Positions 7,628 to 15,611 of a stretch of 64,000 nucleotides of DNA are shown here, piece by piece. A model generated the notes under the pieces. It saw nothing but the letters and a program-made list of their open reading frames with translations, was not told where the DNA came from and searched no databases. Position numbers and translations under genes: made by a program. The DNA is taken from the NCBI GenBank assembly GCA_003576695.1, contig QOZQ01000009.1, positions 1 to 64,000 of the forward strand, given 5' to 3'. The stretch's first letter is position 1. The number at the start of each line of letters is the position of its first letter. The stretch is from Taklimakanibacter lacteus. Lineage in GTDB: Bacteria; Pseudomonadota; Alphaproteobacteria; Rhizobiales; Aestuariivirgaceae.

Positions 7628-9019
7628 CTAGGCGATTCGGGCGAGGCCCCTTGGTTGCGCCGCGGCCCAGGCGACAAGGTCTGCGATTGTCTCCAAAGGC
7701 TTGATTTTAAAGCCTTTTGGGCTAGAAAGCTCGGGCCGCGCGGCGGTCACAGCTTCTTTAAGACCAAGCTTCTGTGCCTCTTTGACACGCGCCTCCGCAA
7801 GGCTCACGGGACGGATGGCGCCCGAGAGAGCGATTTCGCCGAAAAGCGTTGTGCCATGGGGAACGATCGTGCCGGTGAGGGAGGAGAGAAGGGCTGCCGC
7901 CACGGCCAGGTCGGCAGCGGTTTCCTTCACTTTGAGCCCGCCCGCGACATTGAGGTAGACATCGTGATTGCCGATCTGGACCCCGGCGCGCGCCTCGAGC
8001 ACGGCCAGCACCATGGCCAGCCGGTTGGCGTCCCAGCCCACCACGGTGCGCCGCGGATTGCCGAAGGGCGAAGGCGAGACCAGGGCCTGGACCTCGATGA
8101 GGAGCGGTCGGGTGCCTTCCACGCCGGCAAAGACGGCCGAGCCCGGAGTCGGGTGCTCGCCCGATCCCATGAAGAGGCGCGACGGGTTGGCGACCTCCTT
8201 GAGCCCGCCATCCGACATTTCGAACACGCCGATCTCGTCCGTCGGGCCGAAGCGGTTCTTGACGGCGCGCAGGATGCGGAACTGGTGGCCGCGATCGCCT
8301 TCGAAATAAAGGACCGTGTCGACCATGTGCTCGATGACCTTGGGGCCGGCGATCTGGCCGTCCTTGGTGACATGGCCGACGAGCAGGATGGTCGTGCCTT
8401 TCTGCTTGGCGAAGCGGATGAGCGCTTCCGATCCCGCCTTGAGCTGCGAGACGGTGCCGGGGGCTGCGTCAATGACCGGCGACCACACGGTCTGGATGGA
8501 ATCGATGACGGCAATGGCCGGCGGATCGCCTTCCGCCAGGGTGGCTACGATGTCGGAGGCATTGGTCTCCGCGGCGAGCAGAACGGCGGTATCGGCGATG
8601 CCGAGCCGCTCCGCCCTGAGCCGGACCTGGGCGATCGCTTCTTCGCCCGAGACATAGATCACGCGGCGGCCGCGATTGGCGAGCGCCGCCATGGCCTGAA
8701 GCAGGAGAGTGGATTTGCCGATGCCGGGGTCGCCGCCGATGAGCACGCCCGAGCCCGGCACGAAGCCGCCGCCCGCCACCCGGTCGAGTTCGGCGATGCC
8801 GGTTTCGATGCGGGCAGGGGCTGCCGTTTCACCCTTCAGGCCGACAAGGCGCGAGACCCGGCCCTTGGGCAGGCTCGCACCTTTGGCGCCCGACAACGGC
8901 GTGGGGGCGGCCTCCTCGATGATCGTGTTCCATTCGCCGCAATTGTCGCAGCGTCCCGCCCATTTGGACGAGACCGCGCCGCAAGACTGGCAGACGAATT
9001 GCGAGGAGGCTTTAGCCAT
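7628..9019 (-). CDS. radA: DNA repair protein RadA
   Basis: RecA-related ATPase that promotes branch migration and processing of recombination intermediates. At 463 residues it has normal length. The N-terminal zinc finger has cysteines at about 10, 13, 24 and 27 (VCQSCG and CDNCG). The RecA-like core has Walker A GGDPGIGKST and the RadA-specific KNRFG motif (AVKNRFGPTDEIG). The C-terminal Lon-protease-like domain includes VYLNVAGGLKV and the stretch LFGEIALSGAIRPV. The start at 9019 (MAKASSQFVCQSCG) fits family N-termini. The 222 bases upstream (9020-9241) show no gene. Confidence 0.96.
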   Translation of the reverse strand: MAKASSQFVCQSCGAVSSKWAGRCDNCGEWNTIIEEAAPTPLSGAKGASLPKGRVSRLVGLKGETAAPARIETGIAELDRVAGGGFVPGSGVLIGGDPGIGKSTLLLQAMAALANRGRRVIYVSGEEAIAQVRLRAERLGIADTAVLLAAETNASDIVATLAEGDPPAIAVIDSIQTVWSPVIDAAPGTVSQLKAGSEALIRFAKQKGTTILLVGHVTKDGQIAGPKVIEHMVDTVLYFEGDRGHQFRILRAVKNRFGPTDEIGVFEMSDGGLKEVANPSRLFMGSGEHPTPGSAVFAGVEGTRPLLIEVQALVSPSPFGNPRRTVVGWDANRLAMVLAVLEARAGVQIGNHDVYLNVAGGLKVKETAADLAVAAALLSSLTGTIVPHGTTLFGEIALSGAIRPVSLAEARVKEAQKLGLKEAVTAARPELSSPKGFKIKPLETIADLVAWAAAQPRGLARIA

Positions 9020-9241
9020 GGATAAGGGAGATAGGGCCCGCTCTGAGTCAGCGCAAGAGTTGGATCCCGCAGCCCGGTGGCTGGCCGACGTCAAGCGGCC
9101 AGCGGGAAGAGAGGACCGGAGTACATCCGTCCTGATCCTCTCACATCAACCTGGAGGCATGACGTCGCCTCGGGATTGAAGCCAATGGGGCTGGGGTGCC
9201 CTGAAATAGGGACGGCCAGGCGCCTTTTCAAGGGGTGGCGA

Positions 9242-9946
9242 TCAGTTCGACATGCCCGCTTCCGAGACCAGCACCGGATCGTCGCGGTAGAGAGCTGGAA
9301 ACAGCTGCTTCAGGTTCTCCACCTTGGGCAGGTCGTTATAGATGATGTAGAGGGATGTCGGATTGAGCGTCAGGTAATCCTGGTGATAGTCCTCGGCCGG
9401 ATAGAAGGCGCGGTCTGGCTCGATCGTTGTGACGATCGGCTTTTCGAACAGCTTCGTCTGGTCGAGCTGAGCAATATAGGCCTTGGCGACTTTCGCCTGC
9501 TCGTTGCTCACGGGGAATATTGCCGAGCGATATTGGGTTCCCTTGTCCGGTCCCTGGCGGTTCAGTTGCGTCGGGTCATGCGCGACGGAGAAGTAGATCT
9601 GCAGGATGCGGCCATAGCTGATCTGGGCCGGATCGAAGGTGATCTTGACCGATTCCGCATGCCCGGTCGTGTCGCTGCCGACCATCCCGTAATTCGCCGT
9701 GCCCGCCTCGCCGCCGGCATAGCCGGACACCGCATTGGTGACGCCCTTCACATGCTGAAAAACACCCTGCACACCCCAGAAGCAGCCGCCGGCCAGGATG
9801 GCTGTCTCCGTCTGGGCCATGGCGGCGGCCCCGTCCATGGCGGGCGGTGGAATCTCGATTCCTTCCTTGGCAGTCGCCAGGCCGGCACCGCCGGCAAGGA
9901 GCGTGGCGAGCAGTGCCAGAAGGTGGATCGGGCGCGATGAAAGCAT
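9242..9946 (-). CDS. msrA: Exported peptide-methionine (S)-S-oxide reductase
   Basis: Reduces methionine-S-sulfoxide in oxidised proteins. The catalytic cysteine lies in AILAGGCFWGVQGVF, and further MsrA motifs are SGYAGGEAGTANYG, GHAESVKITFDP and AEDYHQDYL. The protein starts with a hydrophobic leader (LLALLATLLAGGAGLATA), so it is probably periplasmic, unlike the cytoplasmic housekeeping enzyme. At 234 residues its length fits a leader plus an MsrA domain. No msrB lies beside it. It is transcribed toward the radA promoter region. An exported MsrA would repair periplasmic proteins, perhaps including the methionine-rich protein encoded at 12705-13115; that link is only inference. Confidence 0.92.
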   Translation of the reverse strand: MLSSRPIHLLALLATLLAGGAGLATAKEGIEIPPPAMDGAAAMAQTETAILAGGCFWGVQGVFQHVKGVTNAVSGYAGGEAGTANYGMVGSDTTGHAESVKITFDPAQISYGRILQIYFSVAHDPTQLNRQGPDKGTQYRSAIFPVSNEQAKVAKAYIAQLDQTKLFEKPIVTTIEPDRAFYPAEDYHQDYLTLNPTSLYIIYNDLPKVENLKQLFPALYRDDPVLVSEAGMSN

Positions 9947-10037
9947 GGACGTTCCCTTTCGAGATACCGATGCCGATCAATACGCGATACGGGGCCTCGC
10001 TGTTACGCCGATCACGGGGTGTTGAATGGAATGCAGG

Positions 10038-11702
10038 TCAGGCCGTGAAGGTGATCCTGCCGTCGCAGATGGTGACCGCCGGCTTGATCGACGAGAGCTC
10101 GGAAGGAGGCGTCACCTTGATATCGCCGTCGAGCACCACCACGTCGGCGAGCAGGCCTGTCTTCAGCCGGCCCTTCTTGCCTTCCGCGAATTCGGCATAG
10201 GCACCATCCGAGGTGAAGGCGGCGATCGCCTCCATCAGGCCCTGGGCTTGCGGCGGGCAGTCGGGCGCAAGCGGCACCTGCGTCATCGCCGACTGCATGC
10301 CGAGGAAAGGATCGAGCGGCGAGACCGGCCAGTCGGAAGAGAAGCTCATATGGGCGCCCGCCTCGCGCATCGTCTGCCAGGCATAGGCGAAGGGAAGCTT
10401 TCGGCCGATCCGCTCGCGGCAGGGCTCGATCAGCCCGCCCGGGACGCCCAAGCCCACGATCGGCTGCATCGAGGCCGTGACGCCCAGTTCCTTGAAGCGT
10501 GGGATATCGGCAGGGGCGATGACTTCGATATGCTCGATGCGGTGGCGCGAGTCGCGTTTGCCATTGGCCTTGCGTGCCGCCTCATAGCCGTCGAGCGTGC
10601 GCCTGACCGCGCCATCGCCGATCGCATGCACGGAGATCTGCAAGCCGTGCTTGTCGGCACGCGTCGCCACGTCATTGAACTGTTCGGCGGTGAAGAGCGG
10701 CTGGCCGCGCTCGCCCGGATGGTTGGGATAGTCATCGAGCATCAGCGCCGTCATGGATTCGAGCACGCCATCCATGAAGATCTTGACGCGCCCCGAATAG
10801 AGCATGTCGTCATTGTAGCGCCAGCGCATCTCGATCGCTTCGTCGACGCGCTCGGGAGCGAAGTAGTTCTTCTGGTGCCACGGCACCTGTACCCGGCAGG
10901 TGAGGTCGCCGTCCTTGCGCAACCGATCGAGCAATTCGAGCTGGTAGAAATTGCCGTCCATATTGTGGATGGAGGTGATGCCGAGCGAGGCGCAATAGGC
11001 GAGTCCGCGCCTGAGCGCCGCCATGTCGATCTGACGCTGCGCCGCGGTTGCCGGCGGCACCGGATCCTCGCCTGTCGTCAGGCCGAGTGATTCGCGCCCC
11101 TGGGTCGGCGTCAGCGCGAAGACCGGCGCAAAGGCCGCCATTTCCTTGAGCTCGCCGGTGGCGAGTCCGTCCGGCCCCATCACGATCTCGTTGCCGGGTG
11201 GCAGCTCCCGGCCGGAAAGCAGCCCGGCCGCCCTCAGGGCCGCCGTGTTTGCCCATACCGTGTGATGGTCGAAGCAGCACAGGATGAAGGGACGGTCCGG
11301 CAGGATATGGTCGAGATCCTGTCTTGTGATCACGCCGCTGGACCGGATCGCCATGTAATTGGCGCCATTGGCGACGACGAGCTTGTCCTCGGGCCGCGCC
11401 GCCGAATAGCTCCGCACCGCGCTGGTCAGGGGCTCGATGCCTTCGAGCCCTGTCACCATCAGGCTGTCGAGCTCGACCGATCCCGGGAAAATATGCATAT
11501 GGCTCTCGATGATGCCGGGCAGCACGGTCTTGCCTTTGGCGTCGATCACCCGCGTATGGCTGGCCCTGAGGCCTGCCATATCATCCCGTGCGCCGACGGC
11601 GAGAAGCCGGCTTCCGCTGATCGCCAGCGCTTCGGCGCGGGGCCTGGCGCCATCTATGGTCAGGATGCGGGCATTGGTGATGATGATGTCGGCTGCGGGC
11701 AT
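10038..11702 (-). CDS. YtcJ-type metal-dependent amidohydrolase
   Basis: Amidohydrolase-superfamily enzyme (Amidohydro_3, YtcJ-like), 554 residues, cytoplasmic. It hydrolyses an unidentified amide or cyclic amide. Visible motifs are the N-terminal beta-sandwich start ADIIITNARILTID, the metal-site ESHMHIFPG, SVHAIGDGAVRR with a metal histidine, HRIEHIEVIAPADI, MQPI, and the terminal FSSDWPVSPLDPF with the catalytic aspartate. The C-terminus returns to the small domain (LADVVVLDGDI). The start at 11702 gives MPAADIIITNAR; an in-frame ATG at 11768 would add residues without similarity. The gene stands alone, 91 bases from msrA. Distant relatives act on N-substituted formamides and similar compounds. 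Confidence 0.88.
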   Translation of the reverse strand: MPAADIIITNARILTIDGARPRAEALAISGSRLLAVGARDDMAGLRASHTRVIDAKGKTVLPGIIESHMHIFPGSVELDSLMVTGLEGIEPLTSAVRSYSAARPEDKLVVANGANYMAIRSSGVITRQDLDHILPDRPFILCCFDHHTVWANTAALRAAGLLSGRELPPGNEIVMGPDGLATGELKEMAAFAPVFALTPTQGRESLGLTTGEDPVPPATAAQRQIDMAALRRGLAYCASLGITSIHNMDGNFYQLELLDRLRKDGDLTCRVQVPWHQKNYFAPERVDEAIEMRWRYNDDMLYSGRVKIFMDGVLESMTALMLDDYPNHPGERGQPLFTAEQFNDVATRADKHGLQISVHAIGDGAVRRTLDGYEAARKANGKRDSRHRIEHIEVIAPADIPRFKELGVTASMQPIVGLGVPGGLIEPCRERIGRKLPFAYAWQTMREAGAHMSFSSDWPVSPLDPFLGMQSAMTQVPLAPDCPPQAQGLMEAIAAFTSDGAYAEFAEGKKGRLKTGLLADVVVLDGDIKVTPPSELSSIKPAVTICDGRITFTA

Positions 11703-11790
11703 GATGGGATCCTGGCGGGAAAGGGGGCCTGAAATTGCCCGCTTGAATTTTATTCGGCAAGCCCCCACACTAGGGACGGTTTCAACAATC

Positions 11791-11805
11791 GAAAGGAGGT
11801 GATCC
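11791..11805 (+). promoter_or_regulatory. Extended Shine-Dalgarno matching 15 nt of the 16S tail
   Basis: GAAAGGAGGTGATCC is the exact complement of the alphaproteobacterial 16S rRNA 3' end (GGATCACCTCCTTTC). It lies directly before the ATG at 11807, with 7 bases between GGAGG and the start codon. Ordinary sites in this window match 4 to 7 bases, so this is exceptional. It could drive very strong initiation or hold the 30S subunit. Confidence 0.75.
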
Positions 11806-11806
11806 G

Positions 11807-11875
11807 ATGTCGAGTGAGTTCACTGCGTTTATCAGGCTCGAGCGGATCGCAGCGGAGGCTCCTGGCCTTATCTGA
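11807..11875 (+). CDS. Tiny 22-codon ORF with an extreme ribosome-binding site
   Basis: The ORF would encode a 22-residue peptide starting MSSEFTAFIRLER and ending APGLI, with no runs of a single amino acid that would mark an amino-acid attenuator, no signal peptide and no obvious membrane helix. I do not recognise it. Evidence for expression is indirect: a 15-base anti-SD match immediately upstream and a strong intrinsic terminator 41 bases after the stop, with no other gene on the plus strand in between. The unit could be a small protein gene, a leader peptide or a regulatory RNA with a translated part. Its flanking genes (amidohydrolase, DsrE protein) are both on the other strand, so it is an independent transcript. 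Confidence 0.5.
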   Translation: MSSEFTAFIRLERIAAEAPGLI

Positions 11876-11915
11876 TTGATTCGTTATTCGGGATGCTGAT
11901 CAACGCATCTCACGG

Positions 11916-11946
11916 GAAGGGCCGCCTCGTGCGGCCCTTCTTTGTT
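11916..11946 (+). terminator. Intrinsic terminator of the tiny ORF transcript
   Basis: A perfect 10-bp stem GAAGGGCCGC / GCGGCCCTTC with a 5-base loop CTCGT is followed by TTTGTT on the plus strand. The nearest plus-strand gene upstream is the 22-codon ORF. The T-rich side lies on the plus strand only, although the stem could also slow minus-strand transcripts coming from the DsrE gene. Confidence 0.85.
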
Positions 11947-11962
11947 CCCAGCTCTCGCCGGA

Positions 11963-12316
11963 TCAGAATACCAGCACCTTGTCTGCGGCAGCTGTCATCT
12001 CCGCGAGCTCGATCATGGTGCTGCGCCGCGCGCCGGCCGTGATGTCGGCTTCGGTCAGGCCGCGCGCATCCATGCAGGTGCCGCACAGCAGGACTTGTCC
12101 CTTGGTGGCGACGAGCCCCTTCAGCATGCGCTCGATATTGTAGTAACCGTCGGGTGTCTTCTGGCCGGTCTTCGCAGCCGCCACGGCATCGGCCATCAGA
12201 AACACCGTAACGACGGCCGCTGGCTCGCCCTTGGTGAGGGCGAGGGCGAGGCGCAGGCCGTTGTAGCAACGCTCGGTGCCGTAAGGTGGATCATTCAGGA
12301 TGAGCAGGATCCGCAT
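11963..12316 (-). CDS. DsrE/DsrF-like sulfur-relay family protein
   Basis: Small cytoplasmic protein (117 residues) of the DsrE/DsrF/YchN fold, whose members carry sulfur as cysteine persulfides or act as unknown trimer-hexamer assemblies. The N-terminus MRILLILNDPPYGTERCYNGLRLA, whose central segment is NDPPYGTERCYN, is typical. It continues with VTVFLMADAV and the conserved cysteine pair LLCGTCMDARGL, the likely sulfur site. The C-terminus TMIELAEMTAAADKVLVF is the usual ending. The start at 12316 lies 7 bases after the SHOCT gene stop, so it is the last gene of a three-gene operon with the SHOCT and EF-hand genes. Confidence 0.87.
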   Translation of the reverse strand: MRILLILNDPPYGTERCYNGLRLALALTKGEPAAVVTVFLMADAVAAAKTGQKTPDGYYNIERMLKGLVATKGQVLLCGTCMDARGLTEADITAGARRSTMIELAEMTAAADKVLVF

Positions 12317-12323
12317 CGATGGC

Positions 12324-12689
12324 CTAGTCGCCGAGCACGCGGCGGCGCTCCTCGAACTCCTGCTTGTCGATCTCGCCGCGCGCGAAACGCTGCTTGAGAA
12401 TGTCGAGCGGCGTGCGGTCGGACACAGGGTAGCGTGTGGTCGTCGTCTCCTGCCATGGTCCGCCCAGCCGGCGGACGAGAAGGACCACGACAGCAATTGC
12501 GATCGCGAGGACGAGGATCATAAACAACGGGCCGAACATCATCGCGTGCCACCCTTCACCCCACCACATCATGCGCGGCCCCCATGCATAATGCTCGGCG
12601 TCTGACGGCGCTTGAGCCCATGCTAAGCCGGGTGTGAGGAACAGGACGGCGCCTATCCCACCCGCGATCGGAGCAAGACGTTCGTGCAT
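12324..12689 (-). CDS. SHOCT-domain membrane protein
   Basis: 121-residue protein of unknown function. It begins with a signal-like hydrophobic segment (GGIGAVLFLTPGLAWAQA), followed by a Trp/Met-rich stretch (WGPRMMWWGEGWHAMMF) and a membrane helix (FMILVLAIAIAVVVLLV). It ends in a cytoplasmic SHOCT motif (PLDILKQRFARGEIDKQEFE). SHOCT is a short C-terminal oligomerisation motif found in many small membrane proteins. The Trp/Met/His-rich segment could bind copper or another soft metal, which would fit the Met-rich protein encoded 15 bases upstream. That role is inference. Confidence 0.85.
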   Translation of the reverse strand: MHERLAPIAGGIGAVLFLTPGLAWAQAPSDAEHYAWGPRMMWWGEGWHAMMFGPLFMILVLAIAIAVVVLLVRRLGGPWQETTTTRYPVSDRTPLDILKQRFARGEIDKQEFEERRRVLGD

Positions 12690-12704
12690 CGGAAAACTCC
12701 ATTG

Positions 12705-13115
12705 CTACTCCCGCATGAAGGTCTGAAGCTCTTCCGGTGTCACTTTGCCATCCTTGTCGGCGTCGACCTTATCGAAGATTCGCTTGTGCAGGGCCGTAAC
12801 CTCCTCGAACGAGAGCCCGCCATCACCGTTGGTATCGGCAATCGCGAACATGATCTTCATCATGTGCCCGCGCATGGGCATCATTGCGCCCATCATGCCC
12901 GGCTGCATCATGCCCCCCATCATGCCGGAACCCATGCCTCCCATCATTCCCGGCCCCATCTGGCCCATCATGCCACCCTGTCCTTGCCCAGCCATATTTT
13001 CCGGCTCAGCGGGATGATGCTCCTCAGGAGTGGTTGTTTGGCCGAAGGCTCCAGCGGTCATGGCTGCGGCGACGGCCGCGGCAAACACAGCCGCGCGTGG
13101 CAATGTAATCAGCAT
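12705..13115 (-). CDS. Exported Met/Gly-rich EF-hand protein
   Basis: 136-residue predicted periplasmic protein. After a signal peptide (AVFAAAVAAAMTAGAFG) comes a low-complexity segment at about residues 40-85 with repeated GMMG, GPGMMGG and MMQPGMMGAMM motifs, ending MRGHMMKIMF. Then follow two EF-hand loops, DTNGDGGLSFEE and DADKDGKVTPEE, each with the calcium-binding D-x-D/N-x-D-G pattern. Clustered methionines with histidine are typical of periplasmic copper(I) or silver binding, while the EF-hands point to calcium. It is the first gene of a minus-strand operon with the SHOCT and DsrE genes. An upstream palindrome at 13179-13193 may regulate it. Confidence 0.85.
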   Translation of the reverse strand: MLITLPRAAVFAAAVAAAMTAGAFGQTTTPEEHHPAEPENMAGQGQGGMMGQMGPGMMGGMGSGMMGGMMQPGMMGAMMPMRGHMMKIMFAIADTNGDGGLSFEEVTALHKRIFDKVDADKDGKVTPEELQTFMRE

Positions 13116-13178
13116 CTCGGCATTCTCCTTGCCTCATAGGGTTCCGGCAGTCCGGCCGCACGAGTTCACTGCGGAGGA

Positions 13179-13193
13179 CCGGCAAACTGCCGG
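13179..13193. promoter_or_regulatory. CCGGCA-AAC-TGCCGG palindrome upstream of the EF-hand operon
   Basis: Perfect 6-bp inverted repeat with a 3-base centre, 64 bp upstream of the EF-hand gene start and 94 bp past the lactonase-like gene stop. No T-tract follows on either strand, so an operator is more likely than a terminator. The regulator is unknown; no adjacent regulator gene exists. Nothing else was recognised in 13116-13286. Confidence 0.4.
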
Positions 13194-13286
13194 CCATGTT
13201 CAAATGCCAATATAGGCCTCAGCTGGCGTGATGCATTTGCGCTGGATCAATTCCAGGAAATCAGCTTCGAGCGGGGAATGGACAAT

Positions 13287-14060
13287 CTATTCGACCCATT
13301 GCGGTGCGTGCGGGATGGTGGCGCACTGCTCGGCATCGTGATTGATCCACAGCTGCGCCTTCTTCGACTTGATGATCCGGTCGATCTTGTCCATCGAGGC
13401 TTTTGTCTGTTCGGCATCGAAGTTGAAGCTCGGCACACGCCGGTGGACGAAGCTTTTCTCGAAATGCGCGACATCGCCGCTCAATATGACGGTGCCCGAT
13501 TTCGGCAAGCGGACTGCCAGTGAGCAATGACCCGGCGTATGGCCGGGTGTCGCGATGAGACGGATCGAGCCGTCGCCAAACACGTCATGGTCACCATCGA
13601 TGATCTCGGTCGGATTGTTGCGCAGGGTTTTATAGAGACCGGGGTCATAACCATGTTCATCATGGTCAGGGCCGAACATCGCGTCATATTCTTTCCGGTG
13701 CACGATCCATTTCGCTTTCGGGAACAGGCGGACATTGCCGATATGATCGAAATGGGCGTGCGACAGGATCAGTGTCGTCACATCGGCGGGATCGACGCCG
13801 ATTTCGTCGAGCTGCGACTTGAGTGTCCGTTTCACCACGCCGCGGATGCCATGGGCGATGATTTTGCCGCCCGGAACTTTGGCCAATTCGTCATCCGAGC
13901 CGGTGTCCCACAGGATCCATTCACCGCTGCGGCGGATGAGGTAGGCGTTGCAGGGCAAGATCACCGGCTTGCCGACATCGATGCCCGGCGTATACATCGA
14001 AGCATCGGCAACTTCGGCAATGCCGCCATCAAGAGCATAGATGCGCTCGACCGGCGTCAC
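13287..14060 (-). CDS. Metallo-beta-lactamase fold hydrolase, AHL-lactonase-like
   Basis: 257-residue metallo-hydrolase resembling the AttM/AiiA N-acyl-homoserine lactonase family. The two-zinc motif is LSHAHFDHIGN (HxHxDH), followed by the metal ligands in TPGHTPGHCS, the bridging aspartate in ILSGDVAHFEKS and a late histidine in LWINHDAEQ. The N-terminal IYALDGGIAEVADASMYTPG also fits lactonases. Its ATG overlaps the stop of mlaF by four bases, so it is translationally coupled to the alr-mlaE-mlaF unit. Whether it degrades quorum signals, another lactone or an ester cannot be told; no luxI/luxR genes lie in the window. Confidence 0.85.
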   Translation of the reverse strand: MTPVERIYALDGGIAEVADASMYTPGIDVGKPVILPCNAYLIRRSGEWILWDTGSDDELAKVPGGKIIAHGIRGVVKRTLKSQLDEIGVDPADVTTLILSHAHFDHIGNVRLFPKAKWIVHRKEYDAMFGPDHDEHGYDPGLYKTLRNNPTEIIDGDHDVFGDGSIRLIATPGHTPGHCSLAVRLPKSGTVILSGDVAHFEKSFVHRRVPSFNFDAEQTKASMDKIDRIIKSKKAQLWINHDAEQCATIPHAPQWVE

Positions 14061-14833
14061 GCCTTCAGCACTTCCATCTGGATAGGCCCTTCGGCACGGC
14101 CATGGATGAACTGGTCGACATAAGGGTTGCCGCTGGAGTCGACAGCGCGCGCCGGACCCTGCCAGACGATCTCGCCCTTGTGGATCATGGCGATGCGGTC
14201 GGCGATCTTGCGCGCCGAGGCCATGTCATGGGTGATCGAGATGGTCGTGGCGCCGAGCCGCTTCACGCAGTCGACGATGAGATTGTTGATGACATCCGCC
14301 ATGATCGGGTCGAGGCCGGTGGTCGGCTCGTCGAAGAAGATGATCTCGGGGTCTGCCGCCACCGCGCGGGCGAGGCCGACACGCTTCTGCATGCCGCCCG
14401 AAAGCTCGGCCGGATAGAGCGCGCCCACTTCGGGTCCAAGCCCTACCTGCCTGAGCTTCTCTATGGCGATGTCGCGCGCTTCAATGCGCGGCGTGTTGCG
14501 GCCCTGGATGAGGCCGAAGGCGACATTCTCCCAGACGGGAAGCGAGTCGAAGAGGGCAGCCCCCTGGAACAGCATGCCGAAACGCAGCAGGAACTGGTCG
14601 CGCTCCTTGCCGCTGAGCTTCGTCACTTCCTCGCCGCCAATGGTGATCGATCCCGAATCGGGACGGATGATGCCGAGGATGGTCTTGATCATCACCGACT
14701 TGCCGGTGCCGGATCCGCCGATGACGACCAGCGAGCGGCCCTTGGGCACCGAGATATTGATGCCGTTCAGCACATGCTTGGGGCCGAAGGCCTTGCGCAC
14801 GTCCTTGAGCACGATGTGGCCATTCTCCTCCAT
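14057..14833 (-). CDS. mlaF: Phospholipid-transport ABC ATPase (MlaF-like)
   Basis: Cytoplasmic ATPase (258 residues) that powers the Mla/Mce-type pathway moving phospholipids between the membranes. It has Walker A VVIGGSGTGKSVMI, a Q-loop, signature AELSGGMQKRVGLAR and Walker B EIIFFDEPTTGLD, followed by ISITHDMASARKIADR. The SGGMQKR signature and the GTGKS P-loop are typical of the Mce-associated ATPases. It lies 4 bases after mlaE. The usual third component, an MlaD/Mce protein, is not next to it here; the next gene is a metallo-beta-lactamase fold protein. The periplasmic partner may be encoded elsewhere. Confidence 0.92.
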   Translation of the reverse strand: MEENGHIVLKDVRKAFGPKHVLNGINISVPKGRSLVVIGGSGTGKSVMIKTILGIIRPDSGSITIGGEEVTKLSGKERDQFLLRFGMLFQGAALFDSLPVWENVAFGLIQGRNTPRIEARDIAIEKLRQVGLGPEVGALYPAELSGGMQKRVGLARAVAADPEIIFFDEPTTGLDPIMADVINNLIVDCVKRLGATTISITHDMASARKIADRIAMIHKGEIVWQGPARAVDSSGNPYVDQFIHGRAEGPIQMEVLKA

Positions 14834-14837
14834 CAGG

Positions 14838-15611
14838 TCACTCCGAGAACAGCAATGAGGTGAGGGCGAAATTGGCGGCGAGGATGAGGATCGCCGAGCT
14901 CACCACGGCGTTGGTGGTGGCGCGGCCGACGCCCTGCGCGCCGCCTTTCGAATTGAAGCCGTGATAGCAGCCCATCAGCGTGATGATGAAGCCGAAGACG
15001 GCGGCCTTGATGAGGCCCGAGGTCACGTCATCGAGATGCAGGAAGTCGACGGTGTTCTTGATATAGGCGAAGGAATTGAAGCCGAGCGAGCGCGTGCCGA
15101 CAATATAGCCGCCCATGATGCCGATCGTATCGGCGATGCCGACCAGGATGGGCAGCGTGATGACGCCGGCGACGATGCGCGGGCCCACGAGATATTTGAA
15201 CGGATTGGTGGCAAGCGTGGTCAAGGCGTCGATCTGCTCGGTGACGCGCATGGTGCCGAGCTCGGCCGCGATGGACGCGCCGACCCGGCCCGCCACCATG
15301 AGGCCGGCAAGCACGGGGCCGAGCTCGCGCGTGATGCCGAGCGCCACGATGGTGGAGACGAGGCTTTCGGCATTGAAGCGCGAGCCGCCGAGATAGATCT
15401 GCAAGGCCAGCGCGCCGCCGGTGAAGAAGGCGGTGAGGCCGACGACGGGCAGCGAATTGTAGCCGATGCGCAGCATCTGCTCGAGGATCTGGCGCACATA
15501 GATGGTGGGCGTGAGGCCCTGCAGCAACGCATCCTTGAGGAAGATGACGATGCGCCCGATCTCGGCGAGGAGGGCCAGGACGACGCGGCCCAGATTGGCG
15601 AGGAAATTCAC
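14838..15611 (-). CDS. mlaE: Phospholipid-transport ABC permease (MlaE-like)
   Basis: Inner-membrane permease of the MlaE/YrbE family, 257 residues, with about five membrane segments and an amphipathic N-terminal helix. Motifs are ILEQMLRIGYNSLPVVGL, LGITRELGPVLAGLMVAGRV (the conserved TRELGPVL-GLMVAGR segment), AAELGTMRVTEQIDAL and the C-terminal GCYHGFNSKGGAQGVG. It overlaps the alr stop by four bases (ATGA) and lies 4 bases before mlaF, so alr-mlaE-mlaF-MBL appear to be one translationally coupled operon. Confidence 0.93.
   Translation of the reverse strand: MNFLANLGRVVLALLAEIGRIVIFLKDALLQGLTPTIYVRQILEQMLRIGYNSLPVVGLTAFFTGGALALQIYLGGSRFNAESLVSTIVALGITRELGPVLAGLMVAGRVGASIAAELGTMRVTEQIDALTTLATNPFKYLVGPRIVAGVITLPILVGIADTIGIMGGYIVGTRSLGFNSFAYIKNTVDFLHLDDVTSGLIKAAVFGFIITLMGCYHGFNSKGGAQGVGRATTNAVVSSAILILAANFALTSLLFSE

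Noticed and set aside
9079-9105. CTGGCC / GGCCAG inverted repeat upstream of radA
   Set aside because: Only 6 bp with a 10-base spacer in GC-rich sequence and no T-tract; expected by chance.
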